64,000 nucleotides of DNA from Chitinophaga sp. Cy-1792 (GTDB lineage Bacteria > Bacteroidota > Bacteroidia > Chitinophagales > Chitinophagaceae): positions 1,612,001-1,676,000 of the forward strand of contig NZ_VWWO01000002.1 in assembly GCF_011752935.1 (NCBI RefSeq). Direction: 5' to 3'. This document shows positions 36,401 through 45,800 of the stretch, in pieces; the stretch's first letter is position 1; the number at the start of each line of letters is the position of its first letter. Under the pieces are notes generated by a model. The model did not search any database. It was not told the origin of the DNA and saw only the letters and a program-made list of their open reading frames with translations. The position numbers and the translations under genes are program-made.

Positions 36401-36474
36401 TCCGGCCCGGCAAAAACAAGTGGTTGATAACAAAAAAAGAAAAATACTAGTAGGCGTAAAAGGTGACGTTTCAT
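30472..36474 (-). CDS. Giant MBG/YDG-repeat surface protein with T9SS type B sorting domain
   Basis: A 2000-residue secreted protein (signal peptide, about 1-22). Residues about 25-480 are a right-handed beta-helix ending in a choice-of-anchor segment (SPLIDKGNNASYNG, GGIIDIGAYES). A first MBG-like unit is followed by about 13 tandem MBG/YDG units of about 83 residues, each with xLTITAxDxSKxYDG, the last one degenerate (NDAVKCLND). Ig-like and PKD domains (PDFSYDKYCINLPVNFTNKS) come next. The C-terminal about 85 residues (NAFSPNNDGRNDILHISLRG to GTVVLLQ) are the CHU_C/type B sorting domain for T9SS. Roles in adhesion or gliding are inferred. Five units are nearly identical in DNA, so the copy number may vary. 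Confidence 0.92.
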   Translation of the reverse strand: MKRHLLRLLVFFFFCYQPLVFAGPDTNGRLYVKKGSTGTGSSWADAYGELSDALKYAINNPGTVNQIWVAGGKYIPLYTANNSTNDRARSFVIPANTAVYGNFAGTEIALADRDITNTANTSTLSGDLGVISGSQTNALHVVIAGGNLNNIILDGFTISDGIANDGTSNINVNGVGFLSNYGGGIFISASAANTTPVILKNLIVTKNSSTMFGGGIVSFPYVNLVMDNVQISNNKSSSAGGIAIAFSANNIITNTVMSNNTADHGGAMYVQNSNVTLKYADFKDNKCLGYGGAIFMQIDGNLTGDHLKIQGNTGIIGGGIYSSTGSVNITDALLSGNFASNSGGAAQSLNSTNTFINTTIAGNSSPAAGSLYIDGGSTNIYNTVISGNSSQMVANNTIPNVSNVLIEGTPTLTGTNILSGSLNPQFVSPVAPSFSATTQGNYQLSGASPLIDKGNNASYNGLSATSRDLAGNLRVTNFGSGGIIDIGAYESNYKPQTVTASNITKTYGDVPFEPGATASSGLPVSYTSADDAIAKAYQDAADGNKWKISIKKAGTVTITAYQGGDDVYASASTTFTLTINKAPLTITAVDVSKTYDGIAYDGVKNTVTYKDFVYGEDKNVLQGTLSYTGTADQAVNAGTYDIIPGGLTADNYDIEFKKGTLTINKAPLTITANDDSKIYDGLAYAGGNGVTYTGFVNNEDEHVLSGTLAYTGTSQNAISVGNSYVITPGGLTADNYAISYTDGKLEITKASLTITANDDSKIYDGLAYAGGNGVTYAGFVNSEDENVLSGTLAYTGTSQNAINVGNSYVITVGGLTADNYTISYTEGKLDITKAPLTITANDDSKIYDGLAYAGGKGLTYTGFVNNEDEHVLSGTLAYTGTSQNAISVGSSYVITPGGLTADNYAISYTDGKLEITKASLTITANDDSKIYDGLAYSGGKGVTYAGFVNSEDENVLSGTLTYTGTSQNAINVGNSYVITPGGLTADNYAISYTDGKLEVTKAALTITANDDSKIYDGLPYTGGKGVTYAGFVNNEDETVLAGALTYTGTSQSAINAGNGYTIMPTGYTSDNYDINYKKGNLDITKAALTVTAGNESKVYDGQPFSGGNVTYSGFVNNETASVLTGILSYSGSSQGAINAGNSYVITPGGLSSGNYTIDFADGTLAITKAPLTITAADASKTYDGQVYSGGYNVTYTGFVPGDTRTVLGGSLVYTGTSQTAINTGNAYTIIPGGLTSDNYDIGFVNGTLTINPAVLIVTANDDSRTYNGLPYTGGNDVNYNGFVPGESKNVLNGTLSYTGTSQGAINAGTGYIITPGGLTASNYTIQFQNGTLTIGKAPLTITANDDSKTYDGLAYSGGKDVTYSGFVNNETKNLLGGTLTYTGTSQGAINAGNGYTIMPTGYTSDNYNITYTAGTLNIGKAALTVTADNQQKVYDGLEYTGGTVTYSGFVNGENNSVLGGVLVFTGSSQHAINAGTGYVISPAGYTSGNYDISYAAGSLTISKAPLIITANDATKVYDGNAYTGGNGITCNGLVNGEAATVLGGNLTYSGTSQMAINTGNGYSILPGGLTSGNYDISFSAGNLTITPAILTITANDAVKCLNDANPSLSVTYTGFVHGETAQVLAAQPVVTTTAQQSSTPGNYPVIASGANASNYTITYINGTLLVKAQPVVTISASAQTLCGPNATSTLIASGNYAMEWSLDNKVLAGNGSTFNATETGTYTATATDANGCSAPATNDITLTRLFAPAPDFSYDKYCINLPVNFTNKSQVAQSGAVSYTWSVDDGQQSSDLHPQFSFANAGIYNITLTAIPDMCPELATSIYKSIKTVAPPKPVRLPNIRTSAGLPTQLRARTTNGSEYLWAPATGLDNPTSPQPVTTLQHSQLYQISMTMESGCQTTDTLVVLAVPYTDILVANAFSPNNDGRNDILHISLRGMQQLKYFRIFNRNGQQIFESRSESTGWDGRLNGVIQPLGTYVWIAEAIDTEGKTVQKTGTVVLLQ
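31660..34740 (-). repeat. Tandem array of about 13 MBG/YDG-coding units (about 250 bp each)
   Basis: Direct coding repeats of about 249-252 bp within the giant surface protein gene. The block from about 33,340 to 34,490 is the most uniform. There the units alternate so that the sequence at 33,865 recurs at 34,369, exactly 504 bp or two units away, showing a recent two-unit duplication. Confidence 0.88.
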
Positions 36475-36975
36475 TTACTTAGACCGGTTGTTAAAACAGA
36501 TAACTATGCATCGTCCCTATCTGCTGATGATTGCATTCACCAGTGTATAGGGGCTCGACAGATAACATTGACAGGTCTTTCGTCGGGTAGGGTTAAAGAT
36601 TAACGACAAATATATAAAATATTTTTAACAAGATAGATGATTGATATATGTATATTATTATAGGGAGATAATTAAGTTATCGCCAAATGCAACATAATCA
36701 TCTGCCTATATAGTTATTATTAATAAATAAGAAGCAGGAAAAATCAGATATATATCCGATATTTATTTAGCAGACACAAGAATAATTTCCGGCAGAATTT
36801 ATTTCTTGCGGCTATTTATTTTTTAATTAAATTCGGTGAGTTGTTATCGGGTTAACACACTAATTATTATATATTTAGCATTCCAGCTGAATGAAAAATT
36901 CAGACCTTTCCTAAAAAATTTCTTCGTCGTAATTAAACTAAAGTCATAAGTCCATTGTCAAACTAATTCGCCAGG
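36475..36975. other. AT-rich divergent intergenic region
   Basis: About 500 bp with no plausible gene separates the giant surface protein from the efflux operon. It is very AT-rich. The minus strand carries TATATTTG (36607-36614), an exact -7 match for the surface protein gene. The plus strand has TATATTTA (36870-36877) as a weak -7 for tolC, and GATATATATC (36747-36756) is a palindrome. Nothing else stands out. Confidence 0.6.
36607..36614 (-). promoter_or_regulatory. -7 promoter element of the giant surface protein gene
   Basis: The minus strand reads TATATTTG, matching TAnnTTTG, about 130 bp upstream of the ATG. A TTG lies 14 bp further upstream, slightly short of the usual spacing. Confidence 0.4.
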
Positions 36976-38364
36976 ATGATAAACGACATGTATCCATTAG
37001 TGAAGACAAAAAGCAGGGAAGTATTTGGTAAGCACTATATTTATGGCACCTTTCTTCTCCTATTATGCGTTACTATTCCCCGTGCGGCTTTTAGCCAGCA
37101 GGTAGATGATAGTATTCCCTCCTTGTCACTCCAGCAGTGCATCGATTATGCATTGCAGCACCAGCCGGCATTACAGCAGGCCGTCATCGGTACCAGCATC
37201 GCCAAAACGACTAATCAGATTAATCAGTCGGGATGGTACCCTCAGGTGGGTGTTACGGCCAATCTTAATCATTACTTACAACGACCAACCACCTTATCTA
37301 ATATCAACGGTGTGCAAACGCCTGTGCAAACAAGCCTGGTTAATACTTCCACACCAGGAATAGGCGTTACCCAGGCCATTTTCCAACCCAGTCTCATATA
37401 TGCGTCAAGGATAGCCCCACTGAGCCTTAAAAAGGCGGAGCAGACATTAGACAGTACCAAGATTGATCTGGTGGTAAACGTAAGTAAATCATACTACAGC
37501 CTGTTACTTACCCTGGAGCAGATAGGAGTATTGAAAGAAGATACCGCACGCCTGGGAGAAAGCATGCGCACCTCTTATCATCAATATGTTGGTGGAATAG
37601 TAGATGAAACAGATTATGAGCAGGCGAAGATTACACTCAATACATCCATGGTGCAACTGATACAAGCCAACGAAAGTGTATTCCCGCTATACGCAACATT
37701 AAAACAGTTGATGGGCTTTCCCTCAAAACAACAATTTAATGTAGCATATGATAGTGCCCAGATTCAGCAGGAACTTACCATCGACCTGTCGGAAGAATTA
37801 CAATATGATAAGCGAATAGAACTGAAGCAATTAAGAGTAATGCAGGATATGCAGAAGGAACAAACCAGGTATTTTTCAAAAACCTATATCTTCCCCACAC
37901 TCTCCGGCTTTTTTAATTACAATGCTTCCTTCCAGAATAATTCCTTTGCTAAATTATATAATGTTGCATATCCTAATTCTATCGTAGGGTTGACACTCAG
38001 CATGCCTGTATTTGCAGGGTTCTACAGAACAAAAAATGCGAAACTCTCCAGGTTGAATGAACAAGTGCTGAACTGGAGTGAAGTAAACCTGAAATCGAAT
38101 ATATATACGGAATATGCTACTGCATTGGCAAACTATAAGGGCAACTATTATAATATGCAACAAATGAAAGATAACGTTGACCTGGCAAAGCGCGTGTATT
38201 TTGTTGTTGACCTGCAATACAAACAGGGGCTGGTGCCTTATCTGAACGTCATCACTGCTGAAACTAATCTGCGAACATCAGAACTTACATACCTCACCGC
38301 ATTATTCCAGACTATTTCCAGCAAAATCGACTGGCAGCGTGCCCTGGGAGATGTGAAGTACTGA
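36976..38364 (+). CDS. TolC-family outer membrane efflux protein
   Basis: A 462-residue TolC-family protein. The signal peptide is long (about 1-41, ending AAFSQQ); an in-frame ATG at 36988 could also start it. The mature part has two repeats of long amphipathic helices typical of the trimeric channel: LSLQQCIDYALQHQPALQQA at the start and LKSNIYTEYATALANYKG with YKQGLVPYLNVITAETNLRTSELTY at the end. It forms the outer duct for the adaptor and RND pumps encoded just downstream (22 bp to the adaptor gene). Confidence 0.93.
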   Translation: MINDMYPLVKTKSREVFGKHYIYGTFLLLLCVTIPRAAFSQQVDDSIPSLSLQQCIDYALQHQPALQQAVIGTSIAKTTNQINQSGWYPQVGVTANLNHYLQRPTTLSNINGVQTPVQTSLVNTSTPGIGVTQAIFQPSLIYASRIAPLSLKKAEQTLDSTKIDLVVNVSKSYYSLLLTLEQIGVLKEDTARLGESMRTSYHQYVGGIVDETDYEQAKITLNTSMVQLIQANESVFPLYATLKQLMGFPSKQQFNVAYDSAQIQQELTIDLSEELQYDKRIELKQLRVMQDMQKEQTRYFSKTYIFPTLSGFFNYNASFQNNSFAKLYNVAYPNSIVGLTLSMPVFAGFYRTKNAKLSRLNEQVLNWSEVNLKSNIYTEYATALANYKGNYYNMQQMKDNVDLAKRVYFVVDLQYKQGLVPYLNVITAETNLRTSELTYLTALFQTISSKIDWQRALGDVKY

Positions 38365-38386
38365 TAATTTTTCTGCAAACAGTAAA

Positions 38387-39601
38387 ATGGACTCTATGAA
38401 TAGCGTAACAAGATACGCCATTGCAATACTAGGAGTGACAGGATTTATGTCCTGCCAGCAGAAACCACCTGCATCCAATCCGCCTATACCTGTAAATTTA
38501 TACACGGTAAGCAGTAAAGCAGTCACCTACTATGATCTGTATCCATCTACCGCACAGGCCCTCAGCCAGGTGAATATCATACCTTCTGTTGTAAACGGTT
38601 ATGTTACTGCTATCAATGCAAAAGATGGTAGTGATGTGAAAAAAGGTCAGCTGCTCTATGAAATTGATAAAAGCATATACCAGGCAGCCTATGATCAGGC
38701 AGTAGCTAATCTGAAAGTAGCCGAAGCCAATCAGGTGCAGCAACAACAGGATGCCGACCGCTATGTTTACCTGAATAAATATAAAGCGGTGGCTACTCAG
38801 CTATACGACCATGCCGTTATTGCCCTGGAAACCGCTAAAAGCCAGACAAAAGCCGCCCAGGATGCTGTAAAATCAGCTAAAACAAACCTGAGCTTTTCTA
38901 ATATATACGCACCCTTTGATGGAACGATAGGAATAAGCCAGGTCAGACTTGGCACAGTAGTCACCGGCGGACAAACCATCCTCAATACCATCTCCACCAA
39001 TGACCCTATGGCAGTGGATTTCCTGGTAAATGAAAAACGGGTAATCGCTTTCGAAAAATATAAACTCGATAGTAAATCCATGCCCGACTCACTGTTCACC
39101 CTGAAATTACCGGACAATTCCCTCTATCCTTACCAGGGGAAAATTGCTGTAATTGACCGCGCCGTAGATGCACAAACTGGTACTATCCTGGTCAGGCTGG
39201 TATTCCCCAATCCGCAACACCTGCTGAAGGTAGGCATGAGCTGTGTAGTGCGTATACGCAATACGGATACCAGTCCGCAGATGGTCGTACCCGGAAAGGC
39301 AGTGGTAGAACAAATGGGGGAATATTTTCTCTATGTGGCTAAAGATACTGCCATGACATCCAAATCACCTGCAGCAGCCAAACCGGCCACAGATGACCAG
39401 CAAGCCAGTAAAACGCCACGCCTGCATGCCATCCAGAAGAAAGTGAAGCTTGGCCAGACAATAGATTCCACCGTCATTGTGTTGTCTGGTATCAGCGATG
39501 GAGATCGTATAGTCGTGGATGGTATCCAGTCCATACACGATGGCTCCCTTATTTCACTTGGAAATAAAAAGCCAGGCGCAGATACTACTAAAAAGAAATA
39601 A
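38387..39601 (+). CDS. RND efflux periplasmic adaptor lipoprotein (HlyD/AcrA family)
   Basis: A 404-residue membrane fusion protein. The lipobox FMSC anchors it at Cys23. The lipoyl/barrel-sandwich halves (VNGYVTAINAKDGSDVKKGQLLYEID and FSNIYAPFDGTIGISQVRLGTVV) flank a helical hairpin with long Gln/Ala-rich coiled coil (about 100-165); the beta-barrel and membrane-proximal domains follow. A Lys/Ala-rich insertion near 325-345 is present. It links the TolC-like channel to the two RND pumps in one operon. Confidence 0.92.
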   Translation: MDSMNSVTRYAIAILGVTGFMSCQQKPPASNPPIPVNLYTVSSKAVTYYDLYPSTAQALSQVNIIPSVVNGYVTAINAKDGSDVKKGQLLYEIDKSIYQAAYDQAVANLKVAEANQVQQQQDADRYVYLNKYKAVATQLYDHAVIALETAKSQTKAAQDAVKSAKTNLSFSNIYAPFDGTIGISQVRLGTVVTGGQTILNTISTNDPMAVDFLVNEKRVIAFEKYKLDSKSMPDSLFTLKLPDNSLYPYQGKIAVIDRAVDAQTGTILVRLVFPNPQHLLKVGMSCVVRIRNTDTSPQMVVPGKAVVEQMGEYFLYVAKDTAMTSKSPAAAKPATDDQQASKTPRLHAIQKKVKLGQTIDSTVIVLSGISDGDRIVVDGIQSIHDGSLISLGNKKPGADTTKKK

Positions 39602-39628
39602 ATATCAGGATAACGAAGCAGGCACCGC

Positions 39629-42600
39629 ATGATTGCAAATACTTTCATTAAACGACCGGTAACAGCTATTGTCGTATCAATATTATTGGTACTGACAGGG
39701 AGTGTCTGTATCCTAAACCTGCCGATAGATCAATATCCGGATATTACACCTCCTGTTGTACAGGTAAATGCACAGTATATAGGTGCAGATGCACAGACCG
39801 TAGAACAAACAGTGGCCACTCCGATTGAAGAGCAGGTAAATGGAACGCCGGGGATGGAGTATATGCAGAGTAACAGCTCCAATAACGGCAACATGCTGGC
39901 CACCGTTACCTATAATATCGGCACGGATATCAATATTGCTACGCTGGATGTACAGAACCGTGTAAGCATCGCTACACCGCTGGTGCCAAGTGCCGCTACC
40001 AGACTAGGTATTACCGTTCGTGCGGTAAACCCCAGCATGCTGATGATGGTGGCCCTATACTCACCACAAGGTACACACGATATTACCTTCCTGGATAACT
40101 ATACCAATATATTTATTCAGGATGCCTTACTACGTGTGCCCGGTGTAGGTACTATCAATAGCTTCGCTGATAATTTCAGTATGCGTATCTGGATGAACCC
40201 TGAAAAAATGGCATCCTATAGTATTACGCCGCAGGATATCATCAACGCACTGAATGCACAGAATGTGCAGGTAGCCGCAGGCTCCGCAGGCGTACCGCCG
40301 CAAGCCCGGTACCAGACTTTTGAACTGGGAATTCTCGTGAATGGCCGTTTAAGCAAAGTACAGGAGTTTGAAAATATTATCGTTAAAACCATCCCTGCAA
40401 CTGGTGCCCTGGTGTACCTCAAAGACGTGGCAAGAGTAGAGCTGGGAAAATTCAGTTTTTCCAGTAACTCTTTTGTCGACGGACACCGGGCCTCTTATCT
40501 GCGTATTTACCAGGCGCCCGGAAGCAATGCCCTGGAAACAGCAGCAGGCATCTATAAACAGCTGGAACAACTTAAAAAATTCTTTCCATCTGACGTGGCC
40601 TATGCCGTACCTTTCGAAGCCGTGACAGTGGTAAAGGTTTCCATGACAGATGTGGTGGTGACCCTCCTGATGACGCTGGGCCTCGTTGCAATAGTGGTTT
40701 TTGTATTTCTGCAAAACTTCCGCTCTACCTTAATACCGGTACTGGCAATCCCGGTATCTATCTTTGGTACTTTCTGTTTCTTCATACCGCTGGGCTTTAC
40801 GATCAATACCCTTACCATGTTCGGCTTTGTGCTGGCCATCGGTATCGTGGTGGATGATGCCATTATTGTGGTGGAAGCTGTTCAGCACTATATGGACGAA
40901 AAAGGAATGTCGCCGAAAGAGGCTACCTACCACGCCATGAAGGATATCTCTGCTCCGGTAATAGCCATCGCGCTGATACTGGCCGCAGTATTCGTACCGG
41001 TAGGGTTTATCCCTGGTATAGTAGGCCGACTGTATCAGCAGTTCGCCATCACCATCGCCATTTCCGTTATCATCTCCGCATTTGTGGCGTTGTCGCTTAC
41101 ACCTGCATTATGTACGTTGCTGCTGAAACCTTCCGATCCGGATAAAAAGAAAAAAGGTATCAGTAAAATATTTGAACACTTTAATGCCTGGTTCGAACGG
41201 ATTACCAAAAGGTATGTAAAAGGAGTCGATAAAAGTATTAAGCGTTCTGCCCTGATAATTGTTTTATTGCTGGTCATCTGCGCAGCTGCCTATGTTTTAT
41301 TCCAGCATAAATCCTCAGGATTTATTCCTTCGGAAGATGATGGCAACCTGTATGTTACTTACCAGTTGCCACCTGCTGCTTCTACGTCCCGCTCTGTGGA
41401 GGTCATGAATAAACTCATGAAGGTGGTGACAGAAACACCCGGAGTAGGCCACTATGCGGCATTATCCGGATTAAACGTTATTAATAATGCCTCCAATTCC
41501 AATGCGGGTACAATTTATCTTCAGCTAACGCCATGGGATGAACGAAAGAAAGAAAGTGAACGGGTGCCTGGCATTATTACGGAACTGAGAAAGCGTATCG
41601 CCGACGCCGGTATAAGGGATGCCAACGTGGAAGTAGTGCAGCCTTCTCCACTGCCTGGCGTAGGTGCCACCGTTGGCTTCAGTATGCAGATAGAACAAAG
41701 AAGTACCAATGATGATCTGCATGCATTCGAAAATGTTGTCAATAAATTCGTTGCAGAAGCCAATAAAAACCCGGCCATTTCCGGCGCCTATAGCTTCTAT
41801 AATGCACATACGCCAGGCTTCAGCGTTACGGTAGACCGTGAGAAATGTGAGAAGCTGGGCGCAGATATCGGCGATGTATTTACCACCATACAGGCATTTA
41901 TGGGAAGTATGTATATCAATGATTTCACGGTGTACAACCGCACCTTCCACGTAGTGGTACAGGCCGATACCGCCTACCGCAACCTGATCTCCGACATGAA
42001 TAAATACTATGTCAGGAACTCAGCCGGACAAATGCTCCCACTCAGCACACTGGTCAGCTATAAAACCGTTGAAACTTCTCCGCTGATATCTCACTTCAAT
42101 ATCTTCCGCTCTGCGGAAATTGATGGGGTATCCGGACAGGGATACAGCACTACTGAAACGATTGCAGCGCTGAAACAGGTGGCAGATAAGGTATTGCCGG
42201 ATGGTTATACCTACGAATTCTCCGGGCTTAGTTACGAGGAAATCAAGGCAGGATCTACCACGATCTATATCTTTATATTCTCCATCACCTTCGTGTTCCT
42301 GTTCCTGTCGGCCCTGTACGAAAGCTGGTCGGTACCGTTCTCCGTATTACTGGCCGTACCTATCGGGGTATTTGGTGCCATCTTTACGCTATGGCTGGTG
42401 CCCAGTCTGACCAACAACGTATATGCACAGATTGGTATGATCACCTTGATTGGTCTCGCGGCGAAAAACGCTATCCTGATCGTGGAGTTTGCAAAAGTGC
42501 GTGTAGACAGGGGAGAAGACCTGGTAGCATCCACGCTGGAAGCCGTAGGACTTCGTCTCCGCCCGATCATCATGACTTCCATGGCCTTCATATTGGGAGT

Positions 42601-42889
42601 ACTCCCGCTGGTGCTGGCCACCGGCGCAGGTGCTGTATCCCGCCGTACCATTGGTTTCACGGTGTTGGGAGGTATGATCGCAGCATCTACCATTGCAATA
42701 TTTGTGGTGCCGGTATTATTTGTGGTGATCACCAGGTTATCTTATGGTAAGAAGAAACTGGAATGGTTAAAAGCCCATCACGAGAGCCTGATGGAGAAAG
42801 CAAGAAAAATAGAACAACAGGATATAGACCCGGAACTGGAATTTGAAATACAACGTTCCAGAGATTTTAATAAACCTGACAGCGAATGA
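39629..42889 (+). CDS. AcrB-type RND efflux pump, first paralogue
   Basis: A 1086-residue inner-membrane proton-driven multidrug transporter of the HAE1 type. It begins with FIKRPVTAIVVSILL and has twelve predicted helices with two large periplasmic loops. The proton relay is intact: Asp409-Asp410 in GIVVDDAIIVVEA on TM4 and the TM10 lysine in GLAAKNAILIVEF. The stop overlaps the start of the second pump (ATGA), so translation is probably coupled. The tandem arrangement with one adaptor recalls MdtBC, but here both copies keep the full proton relay. Confidence 0.94.
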   Translation: MIANTFIKRPVTAIVVSILLVLTGSVCILNLPIDQYPDITPPVVQVNAQYIGADAQTVEQTVATPIEEQVNGTPGMEYMQSNSSNNGNMLATVTYNIGTDINIATLDVQNRVSIATPLVPSAATRLGITVRAVNPSMLMMVALYSPQGTHDITFLDNYTNIFIQDALLRVPGVGTINSFADNFSMRIWMNPEKMASYSITPQDIINALNAQNVQVAAGSAGVPPQARYQTFELGILVNGRLSKVQEFENIIVKTIPATGALVYLKDVARVELGKFSFSSNSFVDGHRASYLRIYQAPGSNALETAAGIYKQLEQLKKFFPSDVAYAVPFEAVTVVKVSMTDVVVTLLMTLGLVAIVVFVFLQNFRSTLIPVLAIPVSIFGTFCFFIPLGFTINTLTMFGFVLAIGIVVDDAIIVVEAVQHYMDEKGMSPKEATYHAMKDISAPVIAIALILAAVFVPVGFIPGIVGRLYQQFAITIAISVIISAFVALSLTPALCTLLLKPSDPDKKKKGISKIFEHFNAWFERITKRYVKGVDKSIKRSALIIVLLLVICAAAYVLFQHKSSGFIPSEDDGNLYVTYQLPPAASTSRSVEVMNKLMKVVTETPGVGHYAALSGLNVINNASNSNAGTIYLQLTPWDERKKESERVPGIITELRKRIADAGIRDANVEVVQPSPLPGVGATVGFSMQIEQRSTNDDLHAFENVVNKFVAEANKNPAISGAYSFYNAHTPGFSVTVDREKCEKLGADIGDVFTTIQAFMGSMYINDFTVYNRTFHVVVQADTAYRNLISDMNKYYVRNSAGQMLPLSTLVSYKTVETSPLISHFNIFRSAEIDGVSGQGYSTTETIAALKQVADKVLPDGYTYEFSGLSYEEIKAGSTTIYIFIFSITFVFLFLSALYESWSVPFSVLLAVPIGVFGAIFTLWLVPSLTNNVYAQIGMITLIGLAAKNAILIVEFAKVRVDRGEDLVASTLEAVGLRLRPIIMTSMAFILGVLPLVLATGAGAVSRRTIGFTVLGGMIAASTIAIFVVPVLFVVITRLSYGKKKLEWLKAHHESLMEKARKIEQQDIDPELEFEIQRSRDFNKPDSE

Positions 42890-45800
42890 TTTCGAGTACA
42901 TTTATAAAGAGACCAGTAACGGCCATTGTGATATCTATCGTACTCACAATGTCGGGTCTTATTTGTATGTACAACCTGCCGTTAGATCAGTTTCCGAAGA
43001 TCACCCCGCCGGGAGTAAGTATCAGCGCCAATTATACCGGTGCTGATGCACAGACAGTAGAGCAAACAGTTACAGTACCTATAGAAGAACAGGTAAACGG
43101 GGTGCCGGGCATGATGTATATGCAGAGCACCAATACACAGTCGGGCTCCGCAAATATCAGCGTAACCTTTAATGTTGGTACCAACGTAAACATTGCCACG
43201 CTCAACGTACAGAACAGGGTAGGGCTGGCCTCTCCCATATTACCATCTGTAGTGAGTCAGCTTGGTGTAACCGTGCGTGCACGTAACCCGGACCAGCTCA
43301 TGAACCTGGCCATTTACTCACCCCATGGCACACACGATATTTCTTTCCTCGATAACTATACCAGTACCTACATCGTAGATGCGCTGCTGCGTGTGCCGGG
43401 TGTAGGGGATGTACAGTCGCGCGGTAACCCTTTCAGTATGCGCATCTGGATGGATCCAAAGAAAATGGCCTCCTACAGTCTGATGCCCTCTGATGTGATC
43501 ACAGCGTTACAGAAACAGAACGTTTATATTGCTGCCGGCGCTGTTGGCGCACCGCCACAGTATAATAAACAAACGAACGAGTATACAATCCTTGTAAACA
43601 GTATGCTCAGTAAGCCGGAGCAGTATGAAAAGGTAATTGTCAAAACAATTCCTGCTACGGGAGAGCTGGTATACCTGAAAGACATCGCCCGGGTACAGCT
43701 GGGACAGTTTAGTTATGGCAACAAAGGGTTTGCCGACGGCAATCGTGCTACTACCGTGATGGTGTACCAGTCGCCAACCAGCAATGCGCTGCAAACAGCT
43801 GAAAACGTATATGCGGCACTGAAAGAGCTGAAGAAATCCTTTCCGCCTGATGTCGATTATATGGTGCCTTTCGAAAACGTTACCATCATCCAGGTATCTA
43901 TTGCTGAGGTGGTGAAAACTCTTTTTGAAGCACTGGGACTTGTTGTACTGGTAGTATTCCTGTTCCTGCAGAACTGGCGTTCAGCCATCATTCCCATTAT
44001 AGCTATACCGGTATCCATCATCAGCACCTTTATCTTATTTATACCATTGGGCTTTACGATCAATACCCTTACACTGTTTGGGTTTGTGCTGGCCATTGGT
44101 ATTGTGGTAGATGATGCGATTATTGTGGTAGAAGCCGTCCAGCATTTTATAGACCGGGAGAAGATGTCGCCCAAAGAGGCTACCTATCGCGCGATGAAAG
44201 AGATTTCGGCGCCGGTGGTCGCTATTGCGCTGATCCTGGCTTCAGTATTTGTGCCGGTAGGCTTTATTCCTGGTATTACCGGAAAACTCTACCAGCAGTT
44301 TGCCATCACGATCGCTATCTCTGTCGTATTTTCCGCGTTCATCGCGTTGTCACTTACACCTGCACTATGTACACTGTTATTGCGTCCTACTCCGGAAGAG
44401 AAAAAGGAAAGCTGGATGCGCAAAATGTTCCGCCGCTTCGATGAGTGGTTCGACAGGATCACCGTAAAATATGCCAACGGTGTGAAGATGAGCATAAAAT
44501 ATACCGGCCTGGTGGTGCTTACCTTACTGATCATCTGCTTAGGGACTATATTCCTCTTCAAAAACAAGCCTGGTGGCTTTATTCCTTCCGAAGACGGGGG
44601 AAGGGTGATGATTGGTATTCAGCTGCCGGAAGGTTCTTCCACGGCGCAGACAGAAGCCGTGCTGGAAAAGGCCATGAAAATAGTGGCTGAAACTCCTGGT
44701 GTATTGCATTACAATGCTATTTCCGGTATGAACGTGCTGAGTGGTGGTGCTACTTCCAATGGCGCCAGCATTTTCTGTATGCTGCAGCCATGGGACAAGC
44801 GTACCACGCCCGATTTGCAGATTCCGGGCATCATGGATGTTATTAAGAAACGTATAGCCGCTTCCGGTATCAAAAATGCAAGTGTCACCGTGAATGCCTC
44901 ACCGGCCATCCGTGGCCTGGGAACGGCTTCCGGCTTTAGTATACAGGTACAGCAGGGTAGTACCAACGATGATATTCATGCCTTCGAAACAGTTATGAAT
45001 AAATATGTGGCTGCCTTGCGCAAAGAACCTGCCACCGCTACCGCGTATTGTAACTATTCTGCCCATACGCCGGCCTTTGAACTGAACCTCGACAGAGAAA
45101 AGTGCCAGAAGCTGGGTGTCAATGTAGCCGATGTTTTCAGTACTATTCAGGGCTTTATGGGGAGTCGCCTGGTAGGCAACTTTACCTTATACAACCGTAC
45201 CTACAGGGCAATTGTACAGTCAGATACCACCACGCGCGCACTGATCAGCGACCTCAATAAATATTACGTACGTAATTCAGTAGGAGAAATGCTGCCATTG
45301 AGTACACTGGTGAGTTATGTACCGATTTCCACTGCTCCGCTGATCACACACTTCAATATCTTCCGTTCTGCGGAGGTAGATGGTGCTACGCCACTGGGTT
45401 ACAGCACCGGACAAGGTTTGCAGACGCTCAAAGACGTGGCCGCAAAGGTTTTACCAAGAGGATATACCTATGAGTTCTCCGGACTCAGCTACCAGGAGAT
45501 TCAGGCAGGTTCACTAACGATCTATATCTTCCTGTTCTCTATCATCTTCGTTTTCCTCTTCCTGGCAGCATTGTACGAGAGCTGGTCTGTACCGCTGTCG
45601 GTGATGCTGGCCGTGCCGGTAAGTGCGTTTGGAGCCATCTTCGCATTAACCACCATGCCTTCCCTTTCGAATAACGTATATGCGCAGATAGGGCTGATTA
45701 CATTGATAGGCTTGTCTGCCAAAAATGCCATCCTGATCGTAGAGTTTGCAAAGGTCCGGGTAGACCGTGGCGAGAACCTGATCAAATCTACCCTGGAAGC

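Noticed and set aside
41525..42732. Minus-strand frames opposite the first RND pump
   Set aside because: Shadow frames opposite a conserved transporter.
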